A stretch of 64,000 bases of DNA, taken from NCBI RefSeq assembly GCF_024267675.1, contig NZ_JALDYX010000004.1, forward strand, positions 62,001 to 126,000, given 5' to 3'. Below, piece after piece: positions 8,923 through 17,255 of the stretch (positions are counted from its first letter, which is position 1; the number at the start of each line of letters is the position of its first letter). Position numbers and translations under genes: made by a program. Below the pieces are notes generated by a model. That model was not told the DNA's origin. It was given only the letters and a program-made list of their open reading frames with translations, and did not search any database. The DNA is from Marinobacterium sedimentorum (GTDB lineage Bacteria; Pseudomonadota; Gammaproteobacteria; Pseudomonadales; Balneatricaceae).

Positions 8923-9948
8923 CTATGCCTGCGTAAACTGCTTGGCCACAAAAGCCCAGATCATGCGTGAGGCGTCCGGGCCTTTCGGGTCGCTGTAGGC
9001 ATGACCGGTTGCGCCACCACTCCAGGCGTGGCCAAGACGGCTGACTTCGCAAAGCGTCGCAATGATTCGGCCTTTGCTTCGATAGTCGGTGATGGTTGCC
9101 GCATAGCGGGCACCGCGTTGTACGGTGCGCGGTTTGCTTGCTTTGGCAGCAACCCGTGCCCCCCAGCGAATGGCGGCTTGCGCGCCGTTACTCGGCGCAA
9201 CCACAGTGTCTGCCGCACCCTGAATGACCAATAGGGCGGGCAGCCGGGTATTCGGCGCAATGGGCGGTAGCGGAGATGGCGTCGCGCTTTGCCCGAACAT
9301 GGCCTTGATGGCACCGGCCGAGGAGTGGGCAACGCCGGGAGCGATACCGGAATGCATGGCGATGGCTTTAAACCGTTCAGGGTGGTGAGTTGCCAGCAGC
9401 ACCGCCATGCCAGCGCCGGCCGAAATGCCGGCCAATGCAATTCTGCTGCGGTCAACTGCCTGTGAGAGGCAAATTTGCTCGATGGCGGCATTGATTGAAT
9501 TTTCTTCGGCTTGCGCCCGGCCTGTACGCGAGTCGTACCAGTTCCAGCAGCCTTGGATATTCGACAGACGATCCTGCTCCGGGTAGAGCACAAAGAATCG
9601 CTCGCGGGACGCGATCTGGTTCATGCGGCTGCTTGTGGCCAGCGCCTCGGCATCCTGCCCACAGCCGTGCAACATGACCAGCAGTGGCAGTTTTTCGTTT
9701 CGGCGCAGGCCGGGTGGTTTGTAGAGCCGATAACGCCGTGGCCCAGCTGTACCAACGGCGATGCCGCCGATCCAGTTGGCCGAGGCTGCGAGCTGCTTTT
9801 TGAGCGGCGCTCGCCTTGGCGTGCTCGGTGTTGTGCGCAAAGAGTCCTTGATTGCCTTGCTGCCGGCGCGTACTGCCTTCTTTGTCATGACCTTTAGCGT
9901 GCGCCGAAGTGCCTTGCGCCACAGGGTCTTGCGCGTTTTTTTGGTCAT
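8923..9948 (-). CDS. PHB-depolymerase-family esterase (LpqC-like)
   Basis: A 341-residue alpha/beta hydrolase of the extracellular PHB depolymerase/feruloyl esterase type. Visible motifs are the oxyanion segment LLVMLHGCGQDA, the nucleophile elbow GISAGAG (serine near residue 173), an acid segment after VIQGAADTVVAPSNG and the catalytic histidine in LGHAWSGG. The N-terminal 60 residues are strongly basic (KKTRKTLWRKALRRTLKV) with no signal peptide. It may therefore act in the cytoplasm on native polyester granules, but this is inference. The C-terminal SDPKGPDASRMIWAF is typical of the family. No phaC is nearby. Confidence 0.88.
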   Translation of the reverse strand: MTKKTRKTLWRKALRRTLKVMTKKAVRAGSKAIKDSLRTTPSTPRRAPLKKQLAASANWIGGIAVGTAGPRRYRLYKPPGLRRNEKLPLLVMLHGCGQDAEALATSSRMNQIASRERFFVLYPEQDRLSNIQGCWNWYDSRTGRAQAEENSINAAIEQICLSQAVDRSRIALAGISAGAGMAVLLATHHPERFKAIAMHSGIAPGVAHSSAGAIKAMFGQSATPSPLPPIAPNTRLPALLVIQGAADTVVAPSNGAQAAIRWGARVAAKASKPRTVQRGARYAATITDYRSKGRIIATLCEVSRLGHAWSGGATGHAYSDPKGPDASRMIWAFVAKQFTQA

Positions 9949-9996
9949 TGATCATTTTCCGGATTGTTCGATTGGACGCTATCAAACGCCGTGCTA

Positions 9997-10529
9997 TCAG
10001 GTTCGGGCGTTCCCTAATTGACCGGAAAACTGATGATTGACATCGCGGTGCTTCGCCTCATCGGCGCGCACCGCGATGATCACCTCCCGCAAGCGGGCAT
10101 TGGAGGGCAACTGCCAGTAAGCGACTGCATCCTGGGGAACCGGGATATTGGCATCGATGCCACTGTCCGCGTCAGCCAGATATTCGGTGTAGCTGTAAAC
10201 GGCTTCTTCTTCGAGGTAACCCACGACGCGATGCGCCGTCCGGGGCGAGATCATGTGGAGGAGAAGTAAAAATTATAAAAACTGCCCTGGACCAGCACGA
10301 TCAGCAGTCGCTCCAGGCGCGAAGGGCGGGCAATCTCGACGAAAGTCATCAAGTGCATCCGCTCATTCTCGGCTTCGTCAATCAAAGTGCGTATCCAGCC
10401 CTGATCGCTTTCCAGGCGGCGTAGGGCGCGCAATTGCTGCAGTGCACCGCCCACCATGCCGGGGACGGCAGCCACTGTTTCCAGAACCACCGCGCGATGG
10501 CCCAGGGCAAACGCATGAACACTATTTGA
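9997..10529 (-). pseudogene. aox: Alternative oxidase (AOX) remnant
   Basis: Two adjacent frames together give about 170 residues of cyanide-resistant ubiquinol oxidase. Diiron ligand motifs [38 protein letters not shown] and [12 protein letters not shown] are all intact. The frame breaks between GSFYNFYF and [10 protein letters not shown], where one C is missing from a TTC(C)TCCTCC run near 10263. The 5' end is also gone: a stop at 10530-10532 lies where the first helix (about 45-50 residues) should be. It reads as a decayed gene; the internal indel alone could be a sequencing error, the missing N-terminus could not. Confidence 0.88.
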
Positions 10530-10631
10530 TCAACCCGAGAATATGAAACAGGTAACGGTCACTCCAGCCGCAGGCCTTGCGCTTATTTTTGATCCCCAGC
10601 TTTTAGGTTGTGCCTTGCTTGCTCCGGGGTA

Positions 10632-11048
10632 TCAAGTCTCTGCAGACGGGAACAGTGCAGCGTACTTGGCAATCCATTCCAGTGCGGCTTCGTCTTCGCT
10701 GAGGCAGCGGCCCTGCTGATCCTGCACCCACTGGCGGTAACGGCGGATATGGCAGACCTGCTCGAACATGCGCATGCGCTGGGCGTGTTCGTCGCTGGCG
10801 AAGCGGATATGCAGCTCAAAATGGTCCTGGTGGGCGCGGCACCATTCGATCTGGCCTGTTATGGCGGGAGCATGGGCCAGTTCACTGGTGCTGATGTTCA
10901 CCTGCTGCCCGGTGGCGATCATGGCGGCCGAGCGGCACAGCAGTCCAAGTGGCATGGGCAGCTGTGCGGTATTGCATAGGGGGTCGACAACCTGAAGTTC
11001 GAGGGGGATCTCGTCGGGGTGGCGGATAAAACGTTGCTGGTTGCGCAT
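10632..11048 (-). CDS. PilZ-like domain protein, copy 2
   Basis: A 138-residue near-identical paralogue of the gene at 6002-6418, with the same RFIRHP N-terminal box, the same start and the same GGAGG. Differences cluster in a few codons and the last three residues (AET instead of NNL). It lies directly upstream of the truncated AOX remnant on the same strand. Both paralogues have an intact frame, so both may be expressed. Confidence 0.75.
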   Translation of the reverse strand: MRNQQRFIRHPDEIPLELQVVDPLCNTAQLPMPLGLLCRSAAMIATGQQVNISTSELAHAPAITGQIEWCRAHQDHFELHIRFASDEHAQRMRMFEQVCHIRRYRQWVQDQQGRCLSEDEAALEWIAKYAALFPSAET

Positions 11049-11148
11049 GACAACCTCCGCAGATCAGATGACGCAAGGCCCTTGTATCAGCATCAAGGGG
11101 TCTTGTAGTCCCTAATATGCTTGTCCAGTGGCGCCCTTGTACCTAGAG
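10667..11148. repeat. Long direct repeat, right copy
   Basis: Partner of 6037-6517. Identity ends at about 11148, just upstream of the HugZ-like gene, and at about 10667 inside the last PilZ codons. Recombination between the copies would delete about 4.6 kb including the stress genes, esterase and AOX remnant. Confidence 0.9.
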
Positions 11149-11218
11149 TATATCGGCCAGGGTGAAAGTAACCTGAACAGAATTTTTTATTTATCGCTCA
11201 AAAATACTGGACTGATGG

Positions 11219-11749
11219 ATGGACTCAAAAAAAGAACGGTCGGTGTTGCAGGCCGGCTATGAGGCAGTGATCGAATCCCGGGCAACGCTGGCGCTGGCCA
11301 CGACGGCCGCTGATGGCGTACCGGATATCAGTTATGCGCCCTTCGTGCGCGATGAGCAGGGGCGTTTTTGCATCTTTGTCAGTGCGCTGGCGGCCCACAC
11401 CGGCAATCTGCTGCGCGAGCCCCGTGCCTCTGTCATGCTGATTCAGCCCGAGTCCGAGGCGACCAACCTGTTTGCCCGCGAGCGCCTGACGCTGCGCTGT
11501 CGGGCAACGGAGATTCACCGCGATGAGTCGGATTACGAGCCCATTCTGGAGCGCATGGCAGCGCGTTTTGGCCCGCTGATTCAGCAACTGCGAAGCCTGG
11601 CGGATTTTCATTTGCTGGCGCTGGCGCCGCAAAGCGGTACTTATATAGTGGGATTTGGGCGTGCCTATGAACTGGATGTGAAGAGCGGCGAATTGCGCCA
11701 TATCGATGCCGACCGGTTGCGCCAGCGCTCAGCAGGGGACGCGGACTAG
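11219..11749 (+). CDS. HugZ-like split-barrel (PNPOx-fold) protein
   Basis: A 176-residue protein with the flavin/heme split-barrel fold: RATLALATTAADGVPDISYAPFVRDEQGRFCIFVSALAAHTGNLL is the typical start of the HugZ/PNPOx group. FARERLTLRCRA and FHLLALAPQSGTYIVGFGRAYEL follow. HugZ relatives bind or degrade heme to release iron; whether this one has heme ligands cannot be settled here because the usual C-terminal histidine segment is short. The upstream ribosome site is weak. It converges with the GIDE/LemA pair. Confidence 0.78.
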   Translation: MDSKKERSVLQAGYEAVIESRATLALATTAADGVPDISYAPFVRDEQGRFCIFVSALAAHTGNLLREPRASVMLIQPESEATNLFARERLTLRCRATEIHRDESDYEPILERMAARFGPLIQQLRSLADFHLLALAPQSGTYIVGFGRAYELDVKSGELRHIDADRLRQRSAGDAD

Positions 11750-11758
11750 GAGGCTGCG

Positions 11759-12685
11759 TCACAGCGCCTGCAGCATTTCGCCGGCGATCCAGCTGGCGAC
11801 AAGCAGGGCCACAAAACAGCCATAGGCGAACCAGCGATAGCGTTTGGCGAGCTTCTCTTCGTCGTAGGTGGAGAGCAGGTAGGGCTGATCCGATTCGTCC
11901 GGGCGCATCAGTACATGCACCGTGGGCAATGTGTGCAGTTCCCTCTGGCGTTGCATGATGTCGTTGCGGGCCTGGGTTTGCACCTGCTGCCATTCATCCG
12001 CATCCAGCAAACCGTTGCGGTTGCCATCAAAGCGCGCCAGTAGCTGCTGATAGTCTGACTTCCACTGGCGAATAAGCTCGCCGACTTCCCGGGTCTGGTC
12101 CAGCTGGTCGCGCCCGCCGCCCAGGCTGTGGAACCGGCCCAGGGCATAGATGCTTTCGTATTCCAGTATCACTTCTTCCAGATAGCGGTAGCGGCTGCCG
12201 CCAAAGCTGACATTAAAGCGCATGCCGGGATTGTGCTGCGCGGGCCCGCCCGCAGGGCTCGGGGTGTGGCCATACCAGCGCTTGCGCACCTGCGCCTTCA
12301 CCTCGCTCCCCTCGGGGTCTATCTGACAGATGCCGCTGCGATCATCCAGCTGGAACCACTCGTCCGAGGTGCCCTCGCGCTCGCACACCCAGCGGCGGTT
12401 TTTGCCGCTGCCTTTTTCCCTTTCCACCTTGTAGTGATACCAGACGCATTCGCGCCCGGTGAGCGGGGAACGGAGCAGACCGCTGGGGCTTGACAGGGCC
12501 TGGCCTTGCAGCTCGACATAGCCCTGATGCGCTGACTGCACCCGTGCGGTGGGTGTGTCTGCAATCAGGCGATAGCGTTTAAGGAAGCGAAAGCCAAACC
12601 AGAAGCCAGCCAGAATCACCCCGCAACTGACACCTAAGGCGATCACGACTTCGTGCAGTTCCAGCGCGGTGACATCCAGCAGCAT
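11759..12685 (-). CDS. GIDE-domain membrane protein with EF-hand-like loop
   Basis: A 308-residue protein with membrane helices at each end (VVIALGVSCGVILAGFWFGF and FAYGCFVALLVASWIAGEML). Between them lies a GIDE-type domain (SPLTGRECVWYHYKVEREKG...RRWVCEREGTSDEWFQLDD). An EF-hand-like calcium loop DGNRNGLLDADEW is seen near residue 222. GIDE is the domain next to the RING finger in eukaryotic MUL1/MAPL; the RING is absent here. The start codon overlaps the lemA stop (TGATG), implying translational coupling. Pairing with LemA recurs in bacteria; the function is unknown. Confidence 0.78.
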   Translation of the reverse strand: MLLDVTALELHEVVIALGVSCGVILAGFWFGFRFLKRYRLIADTPTARVQSAHQGYVELQGQALSSPSGLLRSPLTGRECVWYHYKVEREKGSGKNRRWVCEREGTSDEWFQLDDRSGICQIDPEGSEVKAQVRKRWYGHTPSPAGGPAQHNPGMRFNVSFGGSRYRYLEEVILEYESIYALGRFHSLGGGRDQLDQTREVGELIRQWKSDYQQLLARFDGNRNGLLDADEWQQVQTQARNDIMQRQRELHTLPTVHVLMRPDESDQPYLLSTYDEEKLAKRYRWFAYGCFVALLVASWIAGEMLQAL

Positions 12686-13257
12686 CAGCCGAACAGTGCC
12701 TTGATATTCACGTCAGCCTTCTGCTCGTCTTCGAATTCCAGCAGCTCCGCTGCTCTGAAGCCGAATTTGCCGGCAATCAGGTTGTCGGGGAACTGCTCGA
12801 TGCGAATGTTATTGAGGTTCACCGATTCGTTGTAGAACTCGCGTCTGTCGGCAATGCCGCTTTCAAGTCCGGTGATGCGACCCTGCAAGTGCTGGAAAGA
12901 CTCGCTGGCCTTGAGGTCGGGGTAGGCTTCGGCCACGGCAAACAGATTGCCAAGGCCGAAGCGCATCTGGGTTTCGGCCTTGCCAACAGCTTTTATATCC
13001 TGCGCTTCCCGCGCCTGGGCCACGGCGTTGCGTGCCTGCATCACGGCTTCCAGCGTCTGCTGTTCATAGCCCATGTATTGCTTGCAGGTTTCTACCAGCT
13101 TGGGCAGCTCGTCATGGCGCTGCTTGAGCAACACATCGATATTGGCCCAGGCCTTGGAAACATTGTGTTTGAGGCGAACCAGATTGTTGTACAGCGAGAT
13201 GCCGTACAGCACCAGCAGCACGGCGGCGGCCAGCAGAATCAGGGTGATCGGATCCAT
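12685..13257 (-). CDS. lemA: LemA family protein
   Basis: A 190-residue LemA protein: one N-terminal membrane helix (ITLILLAAAVLLVLYGISLYN), then a helical bundle with VRLKHNVSKAWANIDVLLKQRHDELPKLVETCKQYMGYE and the C-terminal FPDNLIAGKFGF. I prefer the ATG at 13257 (AAGGA 8 bases upstream) to one two codons earlier. LemA proteins are membrane-anchored with the bulk probably outside the cytoplasm; the role is unknown. It is first in an operon with the GIDE-domain gene. Confidence 0.93.
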   Translation of the reverse strand: MDPITLILLAAAVLLVLYGISLYNNLVRLKHNVSKAWANIDVLLKQRHDELPKLVETCKQYMGYEQQTLEAVMQARNAVAQAREAQDIKAVGKAETQMRFGLGNLFAVAEAYPDLKASESFQHLQGRITGLESGIADRREFYNESVNLNNIRIEQFPDNLIAGKFGFRAAELLEFEDEQKADVNIKALFG

Positions 13258-13348
13258 GAACATCTTCCTTGCTTGATGACCAGAACACTATAGCGCACCC
13301 GTTTACCGGATTGGACGCCGCGGCGGCTGTGCATGCGGATGGCGGGGC

Positions 13349-13558
13349 TCAGATCTGCCCGCCTCCCATCATCTCGACGACCAGCGTCTTGACGAGAAAG
13401 GCTGCCAGCCCAAGTCCGAGGGCGCCAAACAGTATGAAGGTGCCAAATTTGCCGGCGTTGGACTTCTTCGCCAGGTCATAAATGATGAAAAATACAAAGG
13501 CCGCGAACAGAACCAGACCAATGTTCAGTGCAAGAGACTCCATTTCCGCCAGACGCAC
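13349..13558 (-). CDS. DUF2788 small membrane protein
   Basis: A 64-69 residue protein with two hydrophobic helices around DLAKKSNAGKFGTF, the DUF2788 hallmark. The GTG at 13558 has AAGGAG 7 bases upstream; an ATG at 13543 is the alternative. The function is unknown. It is the last gene before the urea transport operon and is transcribed away from it. Confidence 0.82.
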   Translation of the reverse strand: MRLAEMESLALNIGLVLFAAFVFFIIYDLAKKSNAGKFGTFILFGALGLGLAAFLVKTLVVEMMGGGQI

Positions 13559-14170
13559 TTTTTTGCTCCTTGATTTAACTTAGCAGCCTGTCGGGCTTAA
13601 CACTGATCTACCGCGGAAAAGCCGATTCTCTCCGGTAAAGAGGGGTCATTTTCTGAGCTCTTTTTTACTCGTCGCAGGCTCCTCGGCCTGCGACCCCGCT
13701 AAAGCGGTTCTTTCCACTTCGTTCCAAGTGTTAAATAGAACCACTATTTGCCTCAAAAGAGTTCAAAAACTGACTCAAATCGGTCTTTCCCTCGCTACGA
13801 TCGGCCAAGCTCGAAAGGCTGCCGGGGGCCAGAATTTGGTCGCAGATTGTACAGCATGAAACGGTGCCAGAAAATGCATGGGAGCCGGATTTTGTACAGG
13901 GCAGGGTAGCGTCGCACCAGGGTGTGGGCAAAGAGCCCCAAAAGGTGCCAAGTCGCAGTTACAGAGGCGCACTCTTGCTGTGAATGGGGCAGGCCCCGTT
14001 GTGGGGCGCTGCTGCAGTGCAGGCTGCTTCTTTGTGGTGCAGGGGCCTGCCGGCGGCGCAAATCCGTGCGCACTGAGGGCGCATTGTGGCACGAGGATGT
14101 CACTTTGACGGATGAGGCCCTGGCTGACTTGCGGGCCGCCTGGCCCCGTATCCGGGCGTTATTTAAAAAC
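13559..14170. other. Upstream region of urtA
   Basis: About 610 bp with no convincing gene. It holds an 8-bp hairpin GTCGCAGG/CCTGCGAC (13671-13678 and 13687-13694) followed by CCGCTAAAGCGG, and the NtrC-like sites listed separately. The hairpins may end transcription from the left, but neither has a good U-run. Confidence 0.5.
14025..14083 (+). promoter_or_regulatory. Two candidate NtrC sites for urtA
   Basis: Two 17-bp dyads resemble the TGCACC-N5-GGTGCA enhancer consensus: TGCTTCTTTGTGGTGCA (14025-14041) and TGCGCACTGAGGGCGCA (14067-14083). They lie about 90-145 bp upstream of a perfect sigma-54 promoter, the normal enhancer distance. Each has one good half-site or outer TGC/GCA pair, so they are plausible rather than certain. 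Confidence 0.55.
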
Positions 14171-14186
14171 TGGCACCACCTTTGCA
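14171..14186 (+). promoter_or_regulatory. Sigma-54 promoter of urtA
   Basis: TGGCAC-CACCT-TTGCA matches the RpoN -24/-12 consensus at every conserved base. Transcription would start near 14197, about 48 bases before urtA. This puts urea uptake under nitrogen control through NtrC. Confidence 0.88.
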
Positions 14187-14244
14187 GTAGGTCTGGACGC
14201 ATGTTTCAGACTGACACACTTTAAATGGCAAGGGGTGACTGTAG

Positions 14245-15543
14245 ATGAAAACCAAGGCTTCCAAATCCGCCGTGATCGGGACTCTGTCCGCACTGGCACT
14301 GTCTGTGTCCATGAATGTCGCGGTTGCGGCTGAAGACACGATCAAGGTCGGTATCCTGCATTCTCTGTCGGGCACCATGGCAATCAGCGAAACCACGCTC
14401 AAAGACACCATGCTGATGCTGATCGAGGAGCAGAACAAGAAAGGCGGTCTGCTGGGCAAGCAGCTGGAAGCGGTGGTGGTGGATCCCGCGTCAAACTGGC
14501 CGCTGTTCGCGGAAAAAGCCCGTGAGCTGATCGAGAAGAACGGTGTGGATGCCATCTTCGGTGCCTGGACCTCGGTATCACGCAAGTCCGTGCTGCCGGT
14601 GGTGGAAGAGCTCGACAGCATCATGTTCTACCCGGTGCAGTACGAAGGTGAAGAGTCCTCCAAAAACGTCTTCTACACCGGCGCAGCACCCAACCAGCAG
14701 GCCGTTCCTGCGGTGGATTACCTGATGAACGACCTGGGCGTCGAACGCTGGGTACTGGCGGGGACCGACTACGTTTACCCACGCACCACCAACAAGATTC
14801 TGGAAGCCTACCTCAAGGCCAAGGGCGTGGCGGCTGAAGACATCATGATCAACTACACGCCCTTCGGTCATTCCGACTGGCAGTCCATCGTCTCTGACAT
14901 CAAGAAATTCGGCGCCGAAGGCAAGAAGACCGCCGTGGTGTCCACCATCAATGGTGATGCCAACGTGCCGTTCTACAAGGAGCTGGGCTCCCAGGGCGTT
15001 GCTGCCGGCGATATCCCGGTTGTTGCTTTCTCCGTGGGCGAGGAAGAGCTTTCCGGTATCGATACCGCGCCGCTGGTCGGCCATCTGGCGGCCTGGAACT
15101 ATTTCATGAGCGTGGACAGCGAAACCAACGACAGCTTTATCGACGGCTGGCATGCCTACACCAAGGATGACAAGCGTGTGTCCAACGACCCGATGGAAGC
15201 CCATTACATCGGCTTCAACATGTGGGTTGAGGCGGTGAAGAAGGCCGGCACCACGGATGCCAAGGCGGTGCAGGAATCCATCATCGGGGTTGCAGTACCC
15301 AACCTGACCGGTGGCTACTCCACCATGATGCCCAACCACCACATCACCAAGCCGGTAATGATCGGTGAAATTCAGGATGACGGTCAGTTCGAAGTGGTCT
15401 GGCAGACCTCAGGTACCGTGGCGGGCGATGCCTGGTCCGACTACCTGGAAGGTTCCAAGGACATCATCTCCGACTGGCGTGCACCGCTGTCCTGCGGCAA
15501 CTACAACGTTAAAACTGCCAAGTGCTCGGGTCAGAATTTCTGA
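14245..15543 (+). CDS. urtA: Urea ABC transporter, substrate-binding protein
   Basis: A 432-residue periplasmic solute-binding protein of the branched-chain amino acid type, urea-specific UrtA group. It has a signal peptide (ALALSVSMNVAVAAED, mature end about residue 29), then IKVGILHSLSGTMAISETTLKD, VFGAWTSVSRKSVLPVVE-like segments, MFYPVQYEGEESSKNVFYTGAAPNQQ and the C-terminal SCGNYNVKTAKCSGQNF. It captures urea for UrtBC. It is first in the operon urtABCDE-ureD behind a sigma-54 promoter. AGGGGTGACT precedes the ATG. Confidence 0.96.
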   Translation: MKTKASKSAVIGTLSALALSVSMNVAVAAEDTIKVGILHSLSGTMAISETTLKDTMLMLIEEQNKKGGLLGKQLEAVVVDPASNWPLFAEKARELIEKNGVDAIFGAWTSVSRKSVLPVVEELDSIMFYPVQYEGEESSKNVFYTGAAPNQQAVPAVDYLMNDLGVERWVLAGTDYVYPRTTNKILEAYLKAKGVAAEDIMINYTPFGHSDWQSIVSDIKKFGAEGKKTAVVSTINGDANVPFYKELGSQGVAAGDIPVVAFSVGEEELSGIDTAPLVGHLAAWNYFMSVDSETNDSFIDGWHAYTKDDKRVSNDPMEAHYIGFNMWVEAVKKAGTTDAKAVQESIIGVAVPNLTGGYSTMMPNHHITKPVMIGEIQDDGQFEVVWQTSGTVAGDAWSDYLEGSKDIISDWRAPLSCGNYNVKTAKCSGQNF

Positions 15544-15615
15544 TTTGACATGAAGTGCCGTGACGGGGCCTGGCAGTAGCCGGGCTCCGTTTGATTGAAC
15601 TGTTGGGAGAACAGC

Positions 15616-17250
15616 ATGCCCATGTCCAGGCCTGTGGTGAGACTGCTACCGTTTTTTGCACTCTGGATGCTCGTGACACTTCTGCTGTCGCTCTCGCTGG
15701 ATGCCAGGTCCGCCGAGCAGGATCCGACACTGGCGCACGTCAGCACCTTGCTGGTGAAGAAATTCGATGACAAGGCAAAAGCGGTTGCGCTGCTGGTTGA
15801 AACCAATCATCCGCGCACAGAAGAGATCCTGCGGCTGATTCAGGACGGCGAGCTTTATTACCGCAAGAATGATAACCGGCTGTTTAACATCCCTGTGGCC
15901 GAGACCGGAGCCCAGGCAGTCGACCTGCTCGATGCATCGGCCATCACAATCGAGAAAACCCGCGAATTCAAGAAGGTCACGCTCAACAATCTGATGCGTG
16001 GCCAGATCGGTCTGGCGCTGGCGGAGATCGGGCTCAAGTCCGAGGATCCGGCCCAGCGCGAGGCTGCAGTACGCAAGTTGCTCGGCGAGTTGAGCGACGA
16101 ATCCGTGGCCGTGCTGCGCAAGCGCATCGGTGCGGAGCCGGTCAGCGCCGTGCGTGATCTGATACAGGTCGCGCTGGCGGTAAATGACTTGAGAAACGGT
16201 GATGAAGTCGCCCGGCTGCAGGCGATTGAGCGCGTTGAGGGATCACTGGAGTCGCCGGTGCGCACGGCCCTGACCCAGGTGGCCGAGTCCGACGTCAGCC
16301 CGGTGGTCAAACAGAAGGCGCAGCTGGCGCTTAACGGTATCGACGAGCAGATTCGCCTCTATGGCATGGTTGAAACCCTCTATTTCGGTATCAGCCTGGG
16401 CTCGGTGCTGGTACTGGCGGGTATAGGCCTTGCCATTACCTTTGGCGTTATGGGCGTGATCAACATGGCCCACGGCGAGCTGATCATGCTGGGGGCCTAC
16501 ACCACCTATGTGGTGCAGCAGCTGATGCCCAATCATCTGGGGGCCTCCATCCTGGTGGCGATTCCGGCGGCCTTTATGGTGTCGGCCCTGGTGGGCGTGG
16601 CCATCGAGCGCGGTGTCATTCGATTTCTGTACGGCCGCCCGCTGGAAACCCTGCTGGCGACCTTTGGTATCAGCCTGATCCTGCAGCAGGCGGTGCGCTC
16701 GGTGTTCTCGCCGCTGAACCGTTCCGTATCCACGCCAGAGTGGATGAGCGGCATGGTCGAGATCAATCCGGTGCTGTCCCTGACCCTGAGCCGGCTGTAC
16801 ATCATCCTGTTCTGCCTGCTGGTGTTCGTGGCACTGGTGATGGTGCTCAAGCGCACACCGCTGGGTCTGCAGGTACGTGCAGTGTCGCAGAACCGTGCCA
16901 TGGCCCGGGCCATGGGCGTGCGCTCCAAATGGGTGGATGCCATGACCTTTGGCCTTGGCTCGGGTGTTGCCGGCGTGGCCGGTGTGGCGCTGTCGCAGCT
17001 GACCAACGTGGGACCCAACCTCGGCCAGGCCTATATCATCGATTCGTTCATGGTGGTGGTATTCGGCGGTGTCGGCAATCTCTGGGGCACCCTGGTGGCG
17101 GGCCTTAGTCTGGGTATCGCCAACAAGGTACTGGAACCCTGGGCCGGGGCCGTGCTGGCGAAGATCCTGGTGCTGGTGTTTATCATTCTGTTTATACAAA
17201 AACGACCGCGCGGGCTCTTTCCACAGCGTGGCCGTGCCGCGGAGGGCTGA
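15616..17250 (+). CDS. urtB: Urea ABC transporter, permease
   Basis: A 544-residue inner-membrane permease. After a signal-like first helix, about 220 residues of helical periplasmic sequence precede the LivH-type permease core (from VETLYFGISLGSVLVLAGIGLAITFGVMGVINMAHGELIMLGAY), as is usual for UrtB. The conserved GLQVRAVSQNRAMARAMGV coupling region is present. I chose the ATG at 15616 (GGGAG 6 bases upstream) over an earlier TTG. It lies 72 bp after urtA. Confidence 0.95.
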   Translation: MPMSRPVVRLLPFFALWMLVTLLLSLSLDARSAEQDPTLAHVSTLLVKKFDDKAKAVALLVETNHPRTEEILRLIQDGELYYRKNDNRLFNIPVAETGAQAVDLLDASAITIEKTREFKKVTLNNLMRGQIGLALAEIGLKSEDPAQREAAVRKLLGELSDESVAVLRKRIGAEPVSAVRDLIQVALAVNDLRNGDEVARLQAIERVEGSLESPVRTALTQVAESDVSPVVKQKAQLALNGIDEQIRLYGMVETLYFGISLGSVLVLAGIGLAITFGVMGVINMAHGELIMLGAYTTYVVQQLMPNHLGASILVAIPAAFMVSALVGVAIERGVIRFLYGRPLETLLATFGISLILQQAVRSVFSPLNRSVSTPEWMSGMVEINPVLSLTLSRLYIILFCLLVFVALVMVLKRTPLGLQVRAVSQNRAMARAMGVRSKWVDAMTFGLGSGVAGVAGVALSQLTNVGPNLGQAYIIDSFMVVVFGGVGNLWGTLVAGLSLGIANKVLEPWAGAVLAKILVLVFIILFIQKRPRGLFPQRGRAAEG

Positions 17251-17255
17251 TAGTG

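Noticed and set aside
16243..17199. Long minus-strand open frame (318 codons) inside urtB
   Set aside because: It is fully antisense to a well-recognised permease, has a His/Gln-rich artefact-like composition and no ribosome site.
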